64,000 bases of DNA from Clostridiales bacterium (GTDB taxonomy: Bacteria > Bacillota > Clostridia > Christensenellales > CAG-138). The DNA lies in contig SFNQ01000009.1 in NCBI GenBank assembly GCA_004554165.1, forward strand, positions 41,622 through 105,621, read 5' to 3'. This document shows positions 1 through 9,272 of the stretch, one piece after another. Within the stretch, counting starts at the first letter, position 1. Each line of letters opens with the position of its first letter. The position numbers and the translations under genes were made by a program. Below the pieces are notes generated by a model. It was not told the DNA's origin and did not search any database. It saw only the letters and a program-made list of their open reading frames with translations.

Positions 1-792
<792 letters not shown>

Positions 793-802
793 GTGTGCCT
801 CC

Positions 803-1099
803 TTACTGCGAGATGCTGTCGAAGAACTCGATGCCCTTGCTGTCCTTCTTGAGCTTCACATACGCCTTCTTGGTGGAAGGCCGGCGGCCCTTGTGGGCGC
901 CCTGGCGCTTCATCTTGCCAAGAGAGTTGATGGTATGGACGCTGTCCACCTGAACGCCGAAAATCTGCTCCACGGCGCTGCGGATCTCGATCTTGTTGGC
1001 GTTCTTATCGACCACGAACGTATAGGTCTTGTCCGGCAGGTGGTCGTAGCTTTTCTCTGTGAGAACCGGCTCTTTGATGATGTCGTACGGGCTCTTCAT
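803..1099 (-). CDS. rplW: 50S ribosomal protein L23
   Basis: 98 residues, the usual length. It starts MKSPYDIIKEPVLTEKS, the typical L23 N-terminus, and contains VDKNANKIEIRSAVEQIF. L23 sits at the exit of the peptide tunnel and docks trigger factor and SRP. Its start codon overlaps the last base of rplD, so translation is probably coupled. Standard S10-operon position between rplD and rplB. Confidence 0.98.
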   Translation of the reverse strand: MKSPYDIIKEPVLTEKSYDHLPDKTYTFVVDKNANKIEIRSAVEQIFGVQVDSVHTINSLGKMKRQGAHKGRRPSTKKAYVKLKKDSKGIEFFDSISQ

Positions 1100-1719
1100 C
1101 AGACGTACACCTCCTCGATCTTCTTCGCCGATGCCTCGGTGAGGATCAGCTTTTTGTACTTGAGAATCTCATAGACGTTCAGCGTGCCCACCAGGGTCGT
1201 CTTGACGCCGGGGATGTTGCGCGCGGCGCGCTCGACGGTATCGTTGCTGCCGTCGAGGACGATCAGCGCCCTGTCGGCCTTGACCGCGTCCAGCGCCTTG
1301 ACCATCTCCTTGGTCTTCGGAGCCGCCAGGTTCAGCTCGTTGAATACGATGAGGTCGGTATCCTGCACCTTGCTGGACAGCGCGGATTTCATCGCCAGGC
1401 GCTTGACCTTCTTGTTCACGCGGATGGTGTAATCCCGGGGCTTCGGCGCGAACACGACGCCGCCGTGCCGCCACTGCGGGGCGCGGGTCGAACCCTGACG
1501 GGCTCTGCCGGTGCCCTTCTGCCGCCACGGCTTGATACCGCCGCCGCGGACCTCGGAGCGGGTCAGCGCGCTCTGGGTGCCCTGACGCTGGTTGGCGAGG
1601 TAGGCCTTGACAACCTCGTGCAGAACGTGATTGTTGACCTCCTGGCCAAAGGTGTTATCGGAAAGCTCGATCTCGCCGACGGTCTTTCCGCTGATGTCGT
1701 AAACTGCTACTTTCGGCAT
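1099..1719 (-). CDS. rplD: 50S ribosomal protein L4
   Basis: 206 residues. The conserved L4 core is visible: ALTRSEVRGGGIKPWRQKG followed by TGRARQGSTRAPQWRHGG, which forms the extended loop lining the exit tunnel. The C-terminal part has the L4 pattern NVYEILKYKKLILT. In E. coli L4 also represses its own operon through the S10 leader; whether that happens here cannot be told. It lies 17 bases after rplC with a GGAGG ribosome site and overlaps rplW. Confidence 0.98.
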   Translation of the reverse strand: MPKVAVYDISGKTVGEIELSDNTFGQEVNNHVLHEVVKAYLANQRQGTQSALTRSEVRGGGIKPWRQKGTGRARQGSTRAPQWRHGGVVFAPKPRDYTIRVNKKVKRLAMKSALSSKVQDTDLIVFNELNLAAPKTKEMVKALDAVKADRALIVLDGSNDTVERAARNIPGVKTTLVGTLNVYEILKYKKLILTEASAKKIEEVYV

Positions 1720-1736
1720 GAAAGGTTCCTCCTTCC

Positions 1737-2363
1737 TTACTTCACGGTGCTCTTGACGGAGACCATGCTGCCCTTTGCGCCGGGGATGGCGCCCTTGACC
1801 AACAGGAGGTTCCGCTCTGCGTCCACGCGCACGATCTCGAGGTTCTGCACGGTGACGTTCTCGCTGCCCATGTGGCCGGGCAGGTGCTTGGTCTTAAAAA
1901 CTTCGCCGGGATAGGTGCAGGCGCCCATGGAGCCCGCCACGCGGTAGCTGTGGGAGCCGTGGGTCTTGCGGCCGCGGGCCTGATTCCAGCGCTTGATGGT
2001 GCCGGCAAAGCCCTTGCCCTTGCTCCTGCCGGAGACGTCAACGCGGTCGCCAACCTCGAACACGTCCGCCTTGATGACCTGGCCGACCTCGTAGGAGGCG
2101 GCGTCATCGAGCTTGAACTCCTTGCAGTAGCGCATGGCCTTCTGGCCGGCCTTGGCGAAGTGGCCGATCATGGGCTTGTTGGAGAGCTTTTCGCGAATCT
2201 CGCAAAAACCCACCTGAATCGCTTCGTATCCATCGGCGCCGATGGTTTTCTTCTGAACGACGGGGCAGGGACCGGCTTCGATCACTGTGACGGGGATCAT
2301 GGTACCGTCAGACAGGAACATCTGCGTCATACCGACCTTTTTGCCCAAAATGGCTTTTTTCAT
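1737..2363 (-). CDS. rplC: 50S ribosomal protein L3
   Basis: 208 residues starting MKKAILGKKVGMTQMF, a signature L3 N-terminus. The central loop KGKGFAGTIKRWNQARGRKTHGS reaches toward the peptidyl-transferase centre in known L3 structures, and GSMGACTYPGEVFKTKHLPGHMG is the conserved following segment. Second gene of the S10 operon, 19 bases after rpsJ. No anomalies. Confidence 0.98.
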   Translation of the reverse strand: MKKAILGKKVGMTQMFLSDGTMIPVTVIEAGPCPVVQKKTIGADGYEAIQVGFCEIREKLSNKPMIGHFAKAGQKAMRYCKEFKLDDAASYEVGQVIKADVFEVGDRVDVSGRSKGKGFAGTIKRWNQARGRKTHGSHSYRVAGSMGACTYPGEVFKTKHLPGHMGSENVTVQNLEIVRVDAERNLLLVKGAIPGAKGSMVSVKSTVK

Positions 2364-2382
2364 TAGGTTTACCTCCGATTAT

Positions 2383-2688
2383 TTACAGCTTGATCTCGAT
2401 GTCGACACCGGCCGGAAGATCCAGCTTCATCAGCGCGTCAACGGTCTTGGACGAGGGCTGCAGAATGTCAATCAGGCGCTTGTGGGTGCGCATTTCAAAC
2501 TGCTCGCGGGAGTCCTTATACTTGTGGGTCGCGCGGAGAATCGTGACGATTTCCTTCTCCGTGGGCAGCGGGATGGGGCCGGAAACCTGAGCGCCCGTTC
2601 TCTTGGCGGTATCGACGATCTTCTCGGCGCTCTGGTCGATCAGACTGGCCTCGTATGCCTTGAGCTTGATGCGGATTCTGTTTGCCAT
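2383..2688 (-). CDS. rpsJ: 30S ribosomal protein S10
   Basis: 101 residues from the ATG at 2686-2688 (MANRIRIKLKAYEASLID). A longer in-frame start exists at 2754, but an AAGGAGGA site sits about 11 bases before 2688 and S10 proteins start with this segment, so the short form is chosen. It contains TRKRLIDI-like MRTHKRLIDILQPSSKTVDAL. S10 binds 16S rRNA in the 30S head and also acts with NusB in antitermination. First gene of the operon, downstream of the promoter at 2934-2962. Confidence 0.98.
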   Translation of the reverse strand: MANRIRIKLKAYEASLIDQSAEKIVDTAKRTGAQVSGPIPLPTEKEIVTILRATHKYKDSREQFEMRTHKRLIDILQPSSKTVDALMKLDLPAGVDIEIKL

Positions 2689-3011
2689 ATTATTTGATGT
2701 CCTCCTTGTCGTGGTTCGGGGGCTGTACACCGAGCCGTGTGTTTCCCTCTTCATAAGGCACGCGCAGCCGCGGCGGCTGTGCTCTCGTTCGGGACGGCAC
2801 GAATTCGGCGGTTTCCCCCCGCCCGTCTTGCGGGCGTCGGGTCTGACGGAAATTACCCGGATGGCAGAACCGGCAACCTCCCGTTCATCCCATATTCGCA
2901 GGGCAAAATGCGCCCATGGCGCGAACGTTAATTATTTTACAGGATGCAAGCGTAAAATGCAAGATGTTTTTTGGACTTTTTTTGAAGCAATTTCGGGCGC
3001 TTTCCGTCCTT
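2689..3011. other. Intergenic: S10 leader and promoter
   Basis: No gene is seen. On the minus strand this holds the S10 promoter and an approximately 240-nt GC-rich 5' leader. No leader ORF was recognised. The unnamed membrane protein at 3012 ends just to the right, also on the minus strand, and no convincing terminator for it was found. Confidence 0.6.
2934..2962 (-). promoter_or_regulatory. Promoter of the S10 operon
   Basis: On the minus strand a -35 TTGCAT (2957-2962) and a -10 TAAAAT (2934-2939) are separated by exactly 17 bases. Transcription would begin near 2927, leaving a leader of about 240 nt before rpsJ. Confidence 0.65.
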
Positions 3012-4906
3012 TCAGGCAGGTCCGATCTGCCGAAAGACCGTCCTCCCGCCCTCCGTTTCAATCCGGTACAGCGTGCCGGCGGAAGCGCTGCCGGCAAACA
3101 GCTCCGGCAGTTGTTCCTTCGCCAGCGGTATGTCCCGGACAAAATAGAGATATGTGCAGCCATGCTCCGCAATCGTATCCATCAGCTTCTGCCGGATTTG
3201 CGCAATCTGCCCGGCGTTGGCTCCCTGCCCCCGGTTGATGCAGGTGTTGTCGTAATAGTTGGCCGCCCTGATACCGTAATCCAGCAGAGCATAGTAAAGC
3301 TCATGGTGCAGAACGTCTGTCTCTCCGCGCGGAAAGGCCAGATAGATTCGAACGTTTTCCCCCGGCCCGTTCTCCTCCGCGTTCACAGCCTCCGCAATCT
3401 GTGCAGCGGTCTGCGCGGCACCTTCCGCATATTTTGCGGGCCTCCTGTCAAGCCCCAGAGGAAACACCGCGACCAGCAGCGCCAGCGCGCAGGCAAACGC
3501 AAGCCTGCTCCACTCGTTTTTCATAATCGCCGCTTCAACCCTCGTTTGCCCCGCTTCGAGAAAGCTCAGCACGATCAGCGTGATATTGGCCTGAGCTATT
3601 GTGCCGATATAGCGGGCATAGCTGGGCATGTTCCCGTCGAACCCGTTACGAAACAGCAGGTACAGCCCGGCGATGTAGGCAAGGTTCATGCCTCCTGCGA
3701 TGAGCAGAAGAAGCTTCTGCCGCCGCCGTCTTTCCTCCGTGAACAGCCCCAGCGTCAGCAGGCCAAGGCCGAGGCAAAGCGCTCCCGTCGTGGCATAGGT
3801 GGCAAGCTCCGGGCCGCCCCAGTTGGCAAATACCGGCGAAGAAACGATATCCCGTTTCAGCAGTGCTGTGAAAAACTCGGGCAAAAAGATGGCGTCGTCC
3901 GCCGTGGCCGATAAGGGGATATGGTTTTTCACCCCCGCCATTCCCAGCAGGAGTTGCCAAAGCCCAAACAACAGCAGCGGAAGCGCCGCCGCAGCCAGCA
4001 GCCGGAGCCAGCGCCGACCCCTGCGCACCCTCTTTCCCGACGGAGCTCCGTCCTTTGTCAGCAGCAGCGCCGCCGGCAGCGCAAGGGCCGCCAGCAGAAC
4101 GCCGGAATCCTTGAGAAGCGCCAGCGCGGACAGCGCCGCCGCAAGCCGCGCGGACTCAAACCAGCCTGGCAGGCCCTCCGCCGCCGCCAGAAAGACCGCG
4201 CAGCCCAGCGTCAGCCCCAATACCACGTCTATATACAGGGAACGATAGGCATACAGTCCGTCAAAGCCCGAATTACCAAAGAACATCGGCAGCACAAACA
4301 GCAGCAGCAGCGCTGCGGCGTTCATCCAAAGCTGCTTCCAGCGCAGGTTTTTCAGCGCCGGGAGCGCCATCATAAGGCCGAAAACAGCGTAGGCCCAGTA
4401 AAGCCTTGCCGGTGTGAAGCTGCCGCCGGCCTTTTCAATAAAATAACAGAACAGCGCCATGCCCGGCGGATAGGACTGCATGTTTGCATACAGCAGCGCA
4501 TCCGCCCCCAGCTGCAACCGTTCCGTAACATACAGGGCCTTGGGATATGCCGCCCAAAGCCGCAGCTCATCCCATGCGTTGACCGTGTTTCCCTGCACCA
4601 GCAGCCAGACGGCCACACAGAGCGTCAAAAAGACCGCCATGCCCGGCGTACACAGCCGCGCAAGGAAGCCGGAACGATACCCCCCCGTTGTACTATTAGA
4701 AAAATAGCGCCTGCACAGCAGCCACAGCACAGCGCAATCGCCGTCCAGTAGCCCCATGCCAGCCTGTCCGCCGCATAAAAGAGATACAGCAGTACGATCA
4801 GCCCGCCCGCCGTCAGCGGCATGGCCTCCTCCGCCCTGCGGCCCAGAGCGGCCGCAAGCACGCTGCCCGAGCAGAGCAGCAGGATCGCCGGCAACAGATT
4901 AAGCAT
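3012..4906 (-). pseudogene. Polytopic membrane protein, glycosyltransferase-like; split by a frameshift at a G7 tract
   Basis: Two overlapping minus-strand frames together make one membrane protein. The first (start 4906, MLNLLPAILLLCSGSVL) gives three hydrophobic segments and runs to 4625. The second (3012 to about 4690) carries roughly nine more plus a soluble tail. They join at plus-strand C7 (4680-4686): one extra G in the transcript would read VQRGGYRSGFLARL and give 631 residues. The layout, with YRSLYIDVVLGL and a large polytopic core, recalls GT-C type mannosyl or arabinosyl transferases, but no catalytic motif proves it. It lies 13 bases after the ABC exporter on the same strand. Either a real slippage-prone phase-variable gene, a decaying gene or a homopolymer sequencing error. 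Confidence 0.6.
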
Positions 4907-4919
4907 GGTTCTCTCCCCC

Positions 4920-6656
4920 CTATTCCGTCAGCGTCGCGTGGTACAGCTGCGCGTAAACGCCGGCCCGCTCCAGCAGGGCCTCATGCGTTCCGCGCTCGCG
5001 GATGCCCTGCTCGTCGATGACAACGATCTCGTCTGCATGCTTGACGGTGGACAGCCGGTGCGCGATGACCAGCGTTGTACGGCCCCGGGAAAGCTCGTCA
5101 AAGGAATGCTGAATATCCGTCTCCGTCACCGTATCCAGCGCGCTCGTCGCCTCATCGAGAATGAGGATGGGCGGGTTTTTGAGGAACAGCCGCGCGATGG
5201 AAATGCGCTGCTTCTGCCCGCCGGAGAGCAGGATGCCCCGCTCACCCACGGCGGTTTCATAGCCCTCGGGGAACTTCATGATTTCCTCATGAATTCGCGC
5301 GCGCATGGCGGCCTCCACAACCTCCTCGTCGCTGGCGTCGATGCGGCCGTAGCGGATGTTCTCCATAACGGTTCCCGCAAACAGGAACACATCCTGCTGC
5401 ACGATGCCCACGTTGCGGCGGAGCGAATTCAGCGACACGCTGCGGATGTCCCGCCCGTCGATGGAGACGCTGCCGGACTGAATCTCGTAGAATCGCGGAA
5501 TCAGGTGACAGAGCGTGGTCTTGCCGCCGCCGGAGGGGCCCACCAGCGCCAGCGTCTCGCCGGGCCGCACGGTCAGATTGATGTGGGAAAGCACGTTCCT
5601 GCCGCCGTCATAGGCAAAGCTCACATCATCGAAACGGATCTCGCCGCGCACATGCTCAAGCGGCTTTGCATCCGCCGCGTCCCGGATGTCCGGCTCGATG
5701 TCCATGATTTCGCAAAAGCGGGAAAAGCCCGCCATACCCAGCAGATACATCTCCGCAAAGCTGGCAAGCCGCTTTACCGGCGTCACGAAGGAGGATACGT
5801 ACAGCGTGAAGGTGATGAGCAGCACCGGATCCAGCGAGCTGGAATAGATGAGATAGCCGCCCACGCCCAGCACCACGATGTTGAACAGGCCGATGAAGAA
5901 CTCCGTACCGCTGTTGAACCAGGCCATGCTGCGGTAAAAGGCGTCCTTGGCGTGCATGAAGCGCCGGTTGCCCTGCTCAAACTTTTCCAGCTCGTGGGCC
6001 TCGTTGGTAAAGGCCTTGGCCACCCGCGCGCCGGAAATGCTGGACTCGATGCCCGCATTGATCTCCGCCACCCGCTCCTTCACCTTCAGCGAAGTCCTGC
6101 GCATGCGCACGCGCATCCCCATCACATAGGTCAGCATCACGGGCAGCACACAGAGGAGCGCCAGCGCCAGCCGCCACTCGATGGTAAACATGATAAGAAA
6201 GGAGCCGAGAATGGTCAGCAGGGAGATGATGACGTCCTCCGGCCCGTGGTGCGCAAGCTCCGTGATGTCGAACAGGTCGTTCGTCGCCCGGGACAGGAGC
6301 TTGCCGGTGCGAATCTTATCAAAAAAGCTGAATTGCAGCTTTTGAATGTGGGAGAAGATGTCGCGCCGGATGTCCGCCTCCATGCGCACCCCCAGCTGAT
6401 GCCCCCAGTAATTGATGACGTAAAGCATGGCCGAACGCAGCACATATCCAAAAAATGCCAGCACGATCAGCCAGACAAAGCGCGTCACCAGCGCGGGCGC
6501 CAGAACCATCTCGGGCAGGAGCGTCCGCAGGATGTACTGCGTCAGCAGAGGAAAGGCAAGGTCGATTGCCGCGACCACCAGCGCGCAGGCCATGTCCAGC
6601 AGGAACAGCCGCAAATGCGGTTTATAATAGGCTAGAAAGCGCTTTAACTGTTTCAT
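4920..6656 (-). CDS. ABC exporter half-transporter (permease fused to ATPase)
   Basis: 578 residues from ATG 6656 (MKQLKRFLAYYKPHLRLF). Residues about 15-300 hold six membrane helices of the type-IV exporter fold, followed by a nucleotide-binding domain with Walker A GPSGGGKTT, signature LSGGQKQRISIARL, Walker B ILILDEATSALD and the switch histidine in VIAHRLST. Such half-transporters act as homodimers or pair with a partner, exporting lipids, drugs or peptides; the substrate is unknown. The earlier in-frame start at 6761 is rejected because it would sit upstream of the predicted promoter. There is no ribosome site before 6656, which fits a leaderless transcript. Confidence 0.9.
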   Translation of the reverse strand: MKQLKRFLAYYKPHLRLFLLDMACALVVAAIDLAFPLLTQYILRTLLPEMVLAPALVTRFVWLIVLAFFGYVLRSAMLYVINYWGHQLGVRMEADIRRDIFSHIQKLQFSFFDKIRTGKLLSRATNDLFDITELAHHGPEDVIISLLTILGSFLIMFTIEWRLALALLCVLPVMLTYVMGMRVRMRRTSLKVKERVAEINAGIESSISGARVAKAFTNEAHELEKFEQGNRRFMHAKDAFYRSMAWFNSGTEFFIGLFNIVVLGVGGYLIYSSSLDPVLLITFTLYVSSFVTPVKRLASFAEMYLLGMAGFSRFCEIMDIEPDIRDAADAKPLEHVRGEIRFDDVSFAYDGGRNVLSHINLTVRPGETLALVGPSGGGKTTLCHLIPRFYEIQSGSVSIDGRDIRSVSLNSLRRNVGIVQQDVFLFAGTVMENIRYGRIDASDEEVVEAAMRARIHEEIMKFPEGYETAVGERGILLSGGQKQRISIARLFLKNPPILILDEATSALDTVTETDIQHSFDELSRGRTTLVIAHRLSTVKHADEIVVIDEQGIRERGTHEALLERAGVYAQLYHATLTE

Positions 6657-6663
6657 GCAAAGT

Positions 6664-6692
6664 ATCGTACCAATTCTGCGAAAAAATGGCAA
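6664..6692 (-). promoter_or_regulatory. Promoter of the ABC exporter (leaderless)
   Basis: -35 TTGCCA (6687-6692), 17-base spacer, -10 TACGAT (6664-6669). The expected start site coincides with the ATG at 6656, and no Shine-Dalgarno sequence precedes it. The -35 also forms part of the tail of the upstream gene's terminator. Confidence 0.5.
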
Positions 6693-6714
6693 GCCCCCTG
6701 TTCCGGCAGGGGGC
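6681..6714 (-). terminator. Rho-independent terminator after the ribbon-helix-helix gene
   Basis: Minus-strand hairpin with 8-bp arms GCCCCCTG (6693-6700 on plus) and CAGGGGGC (6707-6714), followed on the minus strand by TTGCCATTTTTT. Confidence 0.7.
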
Positions 6715-6900
6715 GCTTTGCCGGGGGCCGGAGCTTCGGTCGGCCGGCGGCGGGGCCTCAAAGGAAGGTCGCCGCCCGCCCCGGCCTTTGGGGAGCCCGA
6801 CGGACGGTTCTCCCCCTCCCTGCGGGATCTCCCGTCCGGCTGCGGGCAGGCGGCGGCTTGCGGGCCCCGCAGCGTCCTCCGCGGGGGCGTCGGCCGTCCG

Positions 6901-7094
6901 CTATTCCACCCGGATGTTTTCCACGCCGTATTCCAGGATGAGAATCATCCGCTCGTTGCGCGAGCGATTGGTCTCAACGGCGAGCTTGTTCAGCTTTTGC
7001 AGCAATTCCTCCGAAATGCGCAGCGGATGAGGCGCTTGCCGTCGTCCCCGCGGCGCTTGATGGTAAGAGGCTTTGCCTCCCTGATGTCGTCCAT
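6901..7094 (-). pseudogene. Small ribbon-helix-helix (Arc/CopG-like) DNA-binding protein, frameshifted
   Basis: The ATG at 7094 has a GGAG site and opens MDDIREAKPLTIKRRGDDGKR. A second frame then continues LRISEELLQKLNKLAVETNRS and RNERMILILEYGVENI to a stop at 6901. The two halves make a sensible 64-residue RHH protein (beta strand, two helices, as in Arc and CopG) if one base is added near 7030 in the RLIRLRI region. The span of 194 bases is one short of a multiple of three. Not a homopolymer site, so a genuine mutation or an assembly error. It is divergent from the sortase-substrate gene, with two dyads in between that could have been its operators. Confidence 0.6.
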
Positions 7095-7165
7095 TGTGTC
7101 CCACTCCGTTTCTCTACGGAATAATTGTAGCTTGCCAAATCCGGGCAAGACATATAATATTAAAC

Positions 7166-7189
7166 TGTCTTGACAGCAATACATATTGC
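7166..7189. promoter_or_regulatory. Two adjacent dyads between divergent genes
   Basis: Dyad 1: CTGTC/GACAG around a 2-base centre (7165-7176). Dyad 2: GCAATA-CA-TATTGC, a perfect 6-bp inverted repeat (7176-7189). They lie between the RHH gene and the sortase-substrate gene, in an AT-rich stretch with candidate -10 elements, so they are plausible operators. Confidence 0.45.
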
Positions 7190-7226
7190 TATCTAAACAG
7201 ACTTCATTTTTAGGGAGGCTTTGTCT

Positions 7227-8072
7227 GTGAAAAGAAGGTTCCTGTCTCTGTTGCTCGTGCTCGCCCTGGGGCTGACCCTGCTGCCCGCCCCCGCGCTGGC
7301 GTTTACCCAGCTCCAGGCCCTCCTTATTGTCCAGGACGGATTCCCTGTTATGAATGTCGTCGCAGCACCCGGCGCCAGGAGGACGCTGAAGGCCTACGTC
7401 TTCGACTCGGACGCTCGCAACTTATCCGCCGCCACGGGCAGGACCTTTCAGTGGCAGAGCACCCAGGATTTTAACGAAGTTGCGTTTCAACCCATCAACT
7501 GGCAGGATATGCCCGGCGCGACCAGGCAATCCCAAGCCGTTACAGCGCCGGCAGCGGGAACCATAACGTTTTATCGGGTTATCATCGACGGCGAGAACAG
7601 CGCCTGGTGCGCCCTGGCAGGCAGCAGCAGCAACACCCAGGTCACGGGCGCAACCGACCCCATAGACCAGATCGTGGAGGAGGGAGAGACCGCAACCTTC
7701 AACGCAGCCTTCAACGCAACGCCCAATGCCGACAAGCTGTTGGTTACCTGGTACGTTTCCCGGGACGGCGGTATCTCTTACGATGAGGTTGGGCAGGGCG
7801 AGAGCTATACCACCGCCCCCGTTACCCTGAGCAACAACGGATATCGATATTTTTATGAGATTACGGAGAAGTTCCGCGGTTTTTCCATGTACCATTACCT
7901 TTCTGCCGCCGACGCCCGCCTCACCGTGGTCCTACCGGGGCAGGAGCAGCCCGCAGGCCCCATTCCTCCCACGGGCGATTCCGCAACGCCGTATCTTCTG
8001 GGCGGGCTTGCAGCCCTGCTGCTGCTGGGTCTTGGGATCAGTCTGACGGTCCGCCGCCGGCAGAACGGCTGA
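7227..8072 (+). CDS. Secreted cell-wall-anchored protein with IPPTGD sorting signal
   Basis: 281 residues from the GTG at 7227, eight bases after GGGAGG; a TTG at 7221 is too close to that site. Signal peptide MKRRFLSLLLVLALGLTLLP ending in ALA. The middle has two Ig-like/PKD-like segments (for example TFQWQSTQDF and LLVTWYVSRDGG). The C-terminus is a sortase signal: IPPTGD, a hydrophobic helix and the charged tail RRRQNG. It therefore should be exported and linked to the wall. The class B sortase gene 22 bases downstream is the obvious enzyme. Function of the mature protein is unknown. Confidence 0.85.
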   Translation: MKRRFLSLLLVLALGLTLLPAPALAFTQLQALLIVQDGFPVMNVVAAPGARRTLKAYVFDSDARNLSAATGRTFQWQSTQDFNEVAFQPINWQDMPGATRQSQAVTAPAAGTITFYRVIIDGENSAWCALAGSSSNTQVTGATDPIDQIVEEGETATFNAAFNATPNADKLLVTWYVSRDGGISYDEVGQGESYTTAPVTLSNNGYRYFYEITEKFRGFSMYHYLSAADARLTVVLPGQEQPAGPIPPTGDSATPYLLGGLAALLLLGLGISLTVRRRQNG

Positions 8073-8094
8073 TCCGCCCTGTTCCCCCGCGCGC

Positions 8095-9054
8095 ATGTCA
8101 ACCAACGCATACCGCCATAAGCGCCCCCACCGCAGAAAAAGGGGGGCGCCGCTGGTCAGCCTGCTGCTGCTGGCGGCGCTGCTGCCCGTACTCTTTCTGC
8201 TGCTGCGTTCGCTGAACGTCTACCGCAAAAACCGCCAGTTCTACGAGGCGCTGAACGAAAGCGTTCTCCTCTCTGAAGCGACGCCGGCCGCAGCGCAGAC
8301 CCAGCCCCCTGCATCCACGCCTGCGCTGATCACGGGCTCCGTCCCCTGGCAGGACGAGCCGCCCGCGGGCAGCGACGGCCTTTCCGTCTCTAACCGTCCC
8401 ACCCTAAGGGGCGTGGGCCTCCCCTTCCGCGGGAAGTCCGCGCTTCCCGGCGCCGGGGAGGCCGCGCTGGCGCAGGCCGGCTTCACCGTGGACTGGAGGT
8501 CGCTCAAAAAGCACAACCGCCATGTGAAGGCCTGGCTGTACTGTGCGGATACCAACATCAGCTATCCGGTTGTGCAATACAAGGACAACGAGTATTACCT
8601 CACCCACAACTTCGATTCCAACGAGGACGATTCCGGCACGCTGTTTTTCGACTGCCGGAACGCCCTCTCCAACGGGGCCGAAAACTGGATTATCTACGGC
8701 CATCGTCGCAACGACCGCAGCATGTTCGGCTCGCTTGTGAAATTCGCCGAGCGCAGCTACTACAAAGAGCATGCGAACATGTATCTGATTCTGGAAAATC
8801 GCGCCTATCGGGTGGAGCTGTTCTCCTGCCGCACCATACACGCCGAGGAGAAGTATTTCGCCGTCCTGTTCGACGGGCAGGCGGATTATGAAAGCTATCT
8901 GAACAAGGCGCTCTCTCAATCCTACTGGCAGCCGCTCAACCCGCCGGATACAGCCGGCCCCATCCTGACGCTGGCCACCTGCTCCACCTACGCTGGCGAC
9001 AATGAACCTCGCCTGCTGCTGCACGGCCGGCTCATCCTCATCGGCGAGGACTGA
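8095..9054 (+). CDS. srtB: Class B sortase
   Basis: 319 residues. One N-terminal membrane helix (about 20-40), a 100-residue spacer, then the class B sortase fold: WLYCADTNISYPVVQ, the catalytic His203 in IIYGHRRND, Cys296 in TLATCS and Arg306 in NEPRLLLHGR. It cleaves a sorting signal between Thr and Gly and joins the protein to a wall nucleophile. The neighbouring IPPTGD protein is the likely substrate; clostridial class B enzymes are known to accept (S/P)PxTG. No ribosome site is seen at the ATG, so it may be translated by coupling. Paralogue at 28550. Confidence 0.93.
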   Translation: MSTNAYRHKRPHRRKRGAPLVSLLLLAALLPVLFLLLRSLNVYRKNRQFYEALNESVLLSEATPAAAQTQPPASTPALITGSVPWQDEPPAGSDGLSVSNRPTLRGVGLPFRGKSALPGAGEAALAQAGFTVDWRSLKKHNRHVKAWLYCADTNISYPVVQYKDNEYYLTHNFDSNEDDSGTLFFDCRNALSNGAENWIIYGHRRNDRSMFGSLVKFAERSYYKEHANMYLILENRAYRVELFSCRTIHAEEKYFAVLFDGQADYESYLNKALSQSYWQPLNPPDTAGPILTLATCSTYAGDNEPRLLLHGRLILIGED

Positions 9055-9064
9055 CCGCAACGCG

Positions 9065-9161
9065 CAAAAAAGCCGGGTGGCTTCAGGGCTGCTCTGCCAA
9101 TGTCCCCGCGGCGCGGTCTGTTTGCGTATCCAAAAAAAATGCGCCGGGGAAAGCCCCGGCG
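9065..9161 (-). terminator. Terminator(s) downstream of the thioesterase gene
   Basis: Minus strand: a strong hairpin CGCCGGGG/CCCCGGCG with an AAAG loop (9142-9161 on plus) followed by TTTTTTTT, then a smaller backup hairpin AAGCC/GGCTT (9070-9083) followed by T5. Together they separate the convergent sortase and thioesterase genes. Confidence 0.8.
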
Positions 9162-9272
9162 GTGTGTCAGCGGGAAGCATTTGCCCATGCTTCCCTTTTC
9201 TTTGTGTTACGGATGGATGAAATAATCCGCCAGATGCGCGCCGCGGTCTGCGCGGCGCAGGGCTTCCGCCCC

